Below are positions 5,580 through 9,143 of a stretch of DNA of 9,143 nucleotides, in pieces. Source of the stretch: Synechococcaceae cyanobacterium RL_1_2. Its GTDB lineage: Bacteria; Cyanobacteriota; Cyanobacteriia; Cyanobacteriales; JAAUPO01. Made by a program: the position numbers and the translations under genes. Within the stretch, counting starts at the first letter, position 1. The number at the start of each line of letters is the position of its first letter. Below the pieces are notes generated by a model that saw nothing but the letters and a program-made list of their open reading frames with translations, searched no databases and was not told the origin of the DNA. The stretch is from the NCBI GenBank assembly GCA_012033095.1, contig JAAUPO010000051.1, positions 1-9,143 of the forward strand. The letters are read 5' to 3'.

Positions 5580-7082
5580 ATGAAACTTGCTGAATTATTA
5601 ACTGGGTTATTAAGTCTGGAATCCGTCAATCCCCATCCAGCCCTAGAACAAATGGTGATGGGGTTAAGTACTAATTCCCAAACCGTTAAGCCTGGGGACG
5701 TATTCATTGGAATGCCTGGGACTAAGGTGGATGGGGGAATTTATTGGCCCCAAGCGATCGCGAATGGTGCGATCGCCGCCATTGTCTCCCCTAGGGCTTT
5801 AGGGGCAGCAACGAACCAAGATGGCCAAGCATTGGTGATGGTGAGCGAAGATCTAAAAACCTTTTGTGGGGCGATCGCTGCCAAATTTTTTAACTATCCT
5901 GGGAATAAGCTCACCATGGTAGGAATTACGGGCACCAACGGCAAAACCACCAGTAGTTTATTGGTGGAATATTTTTTACAACAACAACAACAGCCAGTGG
6001 CCCTGATGGGGACGATTATGACCCGTTGGCCAGGATTCACTGAAACCGCTAGCCACACCACGCCTTTTCCAGTGGATTTACAATCCTTACTTGCCCAGGC
6101 CGTACAAGCCGGGGTAACCCATGGAGTAATGGAGGTCAGTTCCCACGCCTTGGATCAACAACGGGTGGATGGTTGTCTGTACGATGTGGCAATTTTTACG
6201 AACCTAACCCAGGATCACCTGGATTACCACAAGGATATGGAGGACTATTTTCAGGCTAAATCCCTACTGTTCACCAAATACTTACGAGGTAAGGCGGTTA
6301 TCAATTTAGATGATCCCTACGGTCAAAGATTAATTGCCTCATTACCCCCAGCTCAGGTGTGGAGCTATAGCGTCAGTGATCCGAAGGCTGATTTTTATAC
6401 TTCGGCTATTACCTATGGTGCCCAGGGGGTGAAGGGCAAACTACACCATGGGGGCAAGAGCTATGATTTCGAATCCCCCTTAGTGGGAGCGTTTAATATT
6501 GCCAATGTGCTCGGCACGATCGCGGCAGGCATTGAGCTAGGGTTAACCATAGAAACGTTATTAAGGGCATTAGTGCAATTTCCTGGGGTTTCCGGGCGGA
6601 TGGAACGGGTTGAAGCCATTCCCGATCAAGACTTCACTGTGATTGTGGATTATGCCCATACCCCCGATAGTTTAGACAATTTACTCAAAGCGGCCCGGCC
6701 ATTTATTGAGGGTCAATTAATCTGTGTCTTTGGCTGCGGTGGCGATCGCGATCGAACGAAACGTCCCTTGATGGGGGCCATTGCGGCGGAACTGGCGGAT
6801 CACGCGATCGTCACGTCCGATAACCCCCGTACCGAAGATCCCGAATTAATCTTGCAAGATGTCTTAGCAGGCATTGATCCTAGTACCAATCCTTTGGTGG
6901 TCTGCGATCGGGCCGAAGCAATCTACACCGCGATCGCCATGGCCAAACCAGGGGATGGTATTGTCATTGCCGGTAAGGGCCATGAAGATTACCAAATCAT
7001 CGGGACTGAAAAAATCCATTTTGACGATCGCGAACAAGCCCGTAAGTATATTGCACAAAAACTAGCATCGGTTTCCCCCTAG
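5580..7082 (+). CDS. murE: UDP-N-acetylmuramoyl-L-alanyl-D-glutamate--2,6-diaminopimelate ligase
   Basis: MurE adds meso-diaminopimelate to UDP-MurNAc-L-Ala-D-Glu in the cytoplasm, an ATP-dependent step of peptidoglycan synthesis. All three Mur ligase domains are present in 500 residues, the normal size. The N-terminal UDP-binding domain covers about 1-110. The ATP P-loop is GITGTNGKTTS (115-125), followed by TTPFP (160-164) and EVSSHALDQQRV (185-196). The lysine expected to be carbamylated is K227 in YFQAKSLLF. SGRMERV (338-344) and VDYAHTPDSL (356-365) mark the central-to-C-terminal boundary. DNPR (414-417) is the meso-DAP recognition motif, so this is the DAP-adding and not the lysine-adding enzyme. 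Five glutamines (134-138) come from a CAA microsatellite just after the P-loop helix. The gene contains five HIP1 octamers. psaD follows 119 bp downstream on the same strand but has its own likely promoter. Confidence 0.98.
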   Translation: MKLAELLTGLLSLESVNPHPALEQMVMGLSTNSQTVKPGDVFIGMPGTKVDGGIYWPQAIANGAIAAIVSPRALGAATNQDGQALVMVSEDLKTFCGAIAAKFFNYPGNKLTMVGITGTNGKTTSSLLVEYFLQQQQQPVALMGTIMTRWPGFTETASHTTPFPVDLQSLLAQAVQAGVTHGVMEVSSHALDQQRVDGCLYDVAIFTNLTQDHLDYHKDMEDYFQAKSLLFTKYLRGKAVINLDDPYGQRLIASLPPAQVWSYSVSDPKADFYTSAITYGAQGVKGKLHHGGKSYDFESPLVGAFNIANVLGTIAAGIELGLTIETLLRALVQFPGVSGRMERVEAIPDQDFTVIVDYAHTPDSLDNLLKAARPFIEGQLICVFGCGGDRDRTKRPLMGAIAAELADHAIVTSDNPRTEDPELILQDVLAGIDPSTNPLVVCDRAEAIYTAIAMAKPGDGIVIAGKGHEDYQIIGTEKIHFDDREQARKYIAQKLASVSP

Positions 7083-7100
7083 GATCTGGAGTAACAAAAT

Positions 7101-7118
7101 ATTACATTTCGTTTCTAA
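7101..7118 (+). promoter_or_regulatory. HLR1-like RpaB motif upstream of psaD
   Basis: ATTACATT-TC-GTTTCTAA resembles the HLR1 consensus (G/T)TTACA(T/A)2-N2-(G/T)TTACA(T/A)2. The first half matches at 7 of 8, the second at 6 of 8. It lies about 35 bp upstream of the candidate psaD -35. RpaB control of photosystem I genes through such sites is known in Synechocystis; its use here is inferred. Confidence 0.4.
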
Positions 7119-7151
7119 ACGTATGCAGAGTCATGGGCTACGGTGGTAGCA

Positions 7152-7180
7152 TTGCCCTTAAAATACACTATTTATATTAG
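7152..7180 (+). promoter_or_regulatory. Candidate psaD core promoter
   Basis: TTGCCC (7152-7157) and TATTAG (7175-7180) are spaced by 17 bp, each matching sigma-70 consensus at 4 of 6; TATATT at 7173-7178 is an alternative -10. The start site would fall near 7187, giving a leader of about 15 nt. GCTAC-GGTG-GTAGC (7137-7150), a 5-bp inverted repeat, sits just before the -35. Confidence 0.4.
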
Positions 7181-7201
7181 AATCACAGCCAAAATAAAAC
7201 T

Positions 7202-7630
7202 ATGGTAGAAGCTCTTAAAGGAAAAACCCCCGAATGGGGTGGTAGTACAGGTGGTTTACTTTCCGCTGCTGACCGGGAAGAAAAATATGCCATCACTTGG
7301 ACTAGCACTACTGAGCAAATTTTTGAATTACCCACTGGTGGTGCTGCTTCCATGCACGAAGGGGCTAACCTACTTTACCTAGCTCGTAAAGAACAATGCC
7401 TAGCCTTAGGTACTCAACTACGTAGCTCCTTCAAACCAAAGATTACGGATTACAAAATTTACCGTGTTCTTCCCAGTGGTGAAACTACCCTGCTCCACCC
7501 TGCTGATGGCGTTTTCCCTGAAAAAGTAAATGAAGGTCGTCCCTTCTCTAACACCGTATCCCGTAATATCGGTGCTAACCCAGAGCCTGCAACCCTTAAG
7601 TTCTCTGGCACTGCTCCCTACGATGCTTAA
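7202..7630 (+). CDS. psaD: Photosystem I reaction center subunit II (PsaD)
   Basis: PsaD is an extrinsic subunit on the stromal/cytoplasmic side of photosystem I that forms the ferredoxin docking site and stabilises PsaC. The 142-residue product has the usual cyanobacterial length and conserved sequence throughout. The N-terminus has [21 protein letters not shown], then [41 protein letters not shown], a basic [18 protein letters not shown] segment expected to contact ferredoxin, and the C-terminal [15 protein letters not shown] and VSRNIG. There is no signal peptide or membrane span, as expected. Codons look strongly biased toward C-ending forms, as in highly expressed genes. The start ATG at 7202 lacks a Shine-Dalgarno, which is common for cyanobacterial photosystem genes. 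It is followed by an inverted repeat and a strong terminator, so it is probably monocistronic. Confidence 0.99.
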   Translation: MVEALKGKTPEWGGSTGGLLSAADREEKYAITWTSTTEQIFELPTGGAASMHEGANLLYLARKEQCLALGTQLRSSFKPKITDYKIYRVLPSGETTLLHPADGVFPEKVNEGRPFSNTVSRNIGANPEPATLKFSGTAPYDA

Positions 7631-7659
7631 TTTTTAAATCTTATCAACTTAAAAATTAA
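7627..7659 (+). repeat. 11-bp AT inverted repeat spanning the psaD stop codon
   Basis: TTAATTTTTAA (7627-7637) pairs perfectly with TTAAAAATTAA (7649-7659) around an 11-nt loop. The left arm includes the psaD TAA stop. The stem is all A-T, so it is weak as a terminator; it could affect mRNA 3'-end stability upstream of the true terminator. Confidence 0.55.
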
Positions 7660-7686
7660 TCATTCTCATTATATAGATTAACTTCG

Positions 7687-7718
7687 AACCTTCCTCGGCA
7701 TTACTGGGAAGGTTTTTT
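7687..7718 (+). terminator. Rho-independent terminator of psaD
   Basis: AACCTTCC (7687-7694) pairs perfectly with GGAAGGTT (7707-7714) around a 12-nt loop, and the stem runs into a T6 tract (7713-7718). It lies 57 bp after the psaD stop codon. Confidence 0.88.
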
Positions 7719-7890
7719 ACTGCCTGGTTAAGGAACTATGGCCCTATCGGTAAAAGAGGAGTGCTAAAACCGTAAGCATATTTAGACCTAAGATATCGTC
7801 TTTTTGAATTTTGAATAATTATGGGAAATAAATAGATCTAAAAGCATTGCATCACAACAAATAGCCATCCATACTAAATTAACGATGATA

Positions 7891-8007
7891 GGACTTACGC
7901 AAAAATTTCCATTCTGTCCTGGAAACCATGATGTTTGGGGACGTTTGGGGACAATCATTCAAGCAAGTCCCCCGAATTTGGGGATTTAGGGGCTTTTGCG
8001 TAAGTAC
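7891..8007. mobile_element. MITE-like element with terminal inverted repeats and TA flanks
   Basis: The ends GGACTTACGCAAAA (7891-7904) and the reverse complement GTACTTACGCAAAA (8007-7994) match at 13 of 14 bases, 12 of them contiguous. TA dinucleotides flank both sides (7889-7890, 8008-8009), which would fit the TA target duplication of IS630/Tc1-mariner transposons. The 117-bp interior encodes nothing. It contains GTTTGGGGAC twice in tandem (7933-7952) and CCCC-GAATTT-GGGG (7970-7983), within a stretch of the CCCC...GGGGATTTAGGGG type that I recall as common in cyanobacterial repeats. Ends starting GGACTTACGCA also recall known cyanobacterial IS ends, from memory only. Transposase would have to act in trans. 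Confidence 0.65.
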
Positions 8008-8162
8008 TATTATGATTGATTACTTAGAGGTAGCTTGTCCCCCTCTAAGGTCATCCATTAGGATTAAAAGGTTGATCCTGAGCCAGGTTCAGAAAATTTA
8101 GTTTTAAGCTGAAATCCTTAGCTAAGTAGAGTTTCAGGTTTAAATGATGACAGATCCTATTT

Positions 8163-8191
8163 AAAAACCCGCCCTTACCCTTACTTACGGG
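8163..8191 (-). terminator. Weak candidate terminator after the small membrane protein gene
   Basis: On the minus strand CCCG (8191-8188) can pair with CGGG (8171-8168) across a 16-nt purine-rich loop, and a T5 tract follows (8167-8163). It is 19 bp past the stop codon. The four-base stem makes this uncertain. Confidence 0.3.
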
Positions 8192-8209
8192 AACGTTTTT
8201 TTCTTAAGT

Positions 8210-8440
8210 TTAATAGGGATGATACTGAAAAACTTTACCCCTAGGAGTATTCTCTTCCCTTATTTTTCTGCGGGCTTGGGCTGCTTCAATGCCCATATCT
8301 AAACTAGATTTTTCCCGTTTTTTGGTAGTTAATTCTAATTTTTCCTCACTAAGCCACCAATCTTCAAATTGCATTAGCCCCAAAACCACCACCAAGGTAA
8401 TCAGTAAGCTAGCTAGCAAATTAAATCCCAACAAAGCCAT
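8210..8440 (-). CDS. Small single-span membrane protein, unknown function, downstream of phoU
   Basis: This 76-residue product starts MALLGFNLLASLLITLVVV; residues 1-22 form one strongly hydrophobic segment, then FEDWWLSEEKLEL marks an amphipathic, tryptophan-bearing interface. The rest is highly charged and soluble (KKREKSSLDMG, AAQARRKIREE), ending in QYHPY. The topology is likely a membrane anchor with a cytoplasmic charged tail. I chose the ATG at 8440; the frame is open to GTG at 8443 and TTG at 8449, which would add one to three residues. It lies 48 bp after the phoU stop on the same strand and no terminator is visible between them, so an operon is likely. I do not recognise a named family. 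The organised hydrophobic-then-charged layout makes it a credible gene, not a chance frame. Confidence 0.68.
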   Translation of the reverse strand: MALLGFNLLASLLITLVVVLGLMQFEDWWLSEEKLELTTKKREKSSLDMGIEAAQARRKIREENTPRGKVFQYHPY

Positions 8441-8488
8441 CACCCCCAAAACGTGAGGGCAATTTTACCGATGAGCCAAGAATAGGGT

Positions 8489-9143
8489 TTAGTTTCTTTC
8501 ACCAGTAATAATATAGGCAACCCGTTGACCAATATTAGTGGCATGATCCGCCATGCGTTCCATATCCCGAATCACAAGGGCCAGTAAAAGAATTGGTTCT
8601 GCAATTTCTATATTGCGCTGTTGGGATAGTAATTCATATACGCGATCGTATACATCATCCACAATATCATCTAGAACTTTGACTTTTTGGCCCGTTTTGT
8701 CGTCTAAATCAGCCAAGGATTCCAGACTGGTGGCCACCATTAATTGGGTTTGAATAAACATAACCTCAATATCCGGCATACAAGGATGGGTTGGATAGAT
8801 AAATAGCTTAGTCGCTTTTTCTGCTAAATCTTCAGCGTAGTCACCGATGCGTTCTAGATCCCTCACTAACTGCATCACTGCACTTAAAAACCTTAAATCT
8901 TGGGCTACCGGGGCTTGGAGGGCCATCACTTTGGTGCATTCCACTTCGATCGCTTTGTAATACTGATCAATTTCTTTATCTAGTTGATTGATCAACGGTA
9001 GTACGGCTAAATCCCGCTTAAATAGAGAACGATGGGCCATGCGACAGGAATCTTCCACTAACGCCCCCATGCGCAAAACATCCTGTTGAAGATTCCTAAC
9101 GGATTTTTTAAATACCGTTCTTTCTACATATTGTTTATCTTGG
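8489..9143 (-). CDS. phoU: PhoU, phosphate signalling regulator, N-terminus beyond window end
   Basis: PhoU links the Pst phosphate transporter to the Pho sensor kinase and represses the Pho regulon when phosphate is sufficient. About 217 residues are visible, nearly the full 220-residue family length; the frame stays open through 9142 with no start codon that fits the conserved N-terminus, so the true start lies just outside. Visible residues begin QDKQYVERTVFKKSV, then LQQDVLRMGALVEDS. The two PhoU helical repeats each carry the metal-binding E/DxxxD-type motif: DLERIGDYAEDLAE in the first half and DMERMADHATNIGQ in the second. An internal TTG/ATG near 9076/9070 would drop conserved residues and is not the start. 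In Synechocystis the related gene controls SphS-SphR. The small membrane protein gene follows at 48 bp. Confidence 0.95.
   Translation of the reverse strand, partial: QDKQYVERTVFKKSVRNLQQDVLRMGALVEDSCRMAHRSLFKRDLAVLPLINQLDKEIDQYYKAIEVECTKVMALQAPVAQDLRFLSAVMQLVRDLERIGDYAEDLAEKATKLFIYPTHPCMPDIEVMFIQTQLMVATSLESLADLDDKTGQKVKVLDDIVDDVYDRVYELLSQQRNIEIAEPILLLALVIRDMERMADHATNIGQRVAYIITGERN

Larger units (their letters stand above)
7631..8209. other. 579-bp gene-free region between psaD and the small membrane protein gene
   Basis: The two flanking genes converge here. The region holds the psaD terminator (7687-7718), a 117-bp MITE-like element (7891-8007), a palindrome CTTAGCTAAG (8117-8126), the short tandem CCCTTA x2 (8172-8183), and a candidate minus-strand terminator (8163-8191). 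I see no protein-coding signal on either strand in 7719-7888 or 8010-8160. Confidence 0.6.

Noticed and set aside
5492..5707. 71-codon minus-strand frame across the murE start
   Set aside because: It is antisense to the conserved murE N-terminus, with no supporting features.
7091..7105. NtcA-like site GTA...TAC upstream of psaD
   Set aside because: The spacing is 9 bp, not the required 8, and psaD is not an expected nitrogen-control target.

Overview
The window looks like a chromosomal segment from a cyanobacterium, probably unicellular. It carries a photosystem I gene (psaD) and a plant-type ferredoxin-dependent glutamate synthase. The cyanobacterial HIP1 octamer GCGATCGC occurs about ten times, where chance predicts far less than one. 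DNA is moderately AT-rich, with very AT-rich intergenic stretches. I cannot name the genus.

Layout. Minus strand, 1-5045: the 5' part of the glutamate synthase gene (cut by the window start); an L-asparaginase II gene broken by a one-base frameshift; pyrR; a small DUF2470 gene; a DUF1176 lipoprotein gene; and a GerMN-domain membrane protein gene. A 534-bp AT-rich divergent region follows (5046-5579). Plus strand, 5580-7630: murE (peptidoglycan synthesis) and psaD, which ends in a clear rho-independent terminator. A 579-bp gene-free stretch (7631-8209) holds that terminator and a 117-bp TA-flanked inverted-repeat element that looks like a MITE. Minus strand, 8210-9143: phoU (its first few codons lie beyond the window end) and a small membrane protein gene 48 bp downstream, probably co-transcribed.

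The genes are mostly housekeeping: nitrogen assimilation, asparagine breakdown, pyrimidine salvage/regulation, cell wall, photosystem I and phosphate signalling. I see no multi-gene novel system, defence island, prophage, CRISPR array, tRNA or rRNA.

The points worth a second look are: (1) the asparaginase frameshift, which falls just before the zinc-binding motif; (2) the MITE-like element; (3) a run of perfect two-copy tandem duplications of 7-14 bp in intergenic DNA, one of which has the 8+3 bp geometry of a Pho box; (4) HLR1-like motifs upstream of psaD and murE; and (5) the small conserved-looking membrane protein next to phoU. Regulatory calls rest on motif reading by eye and are low confidence.
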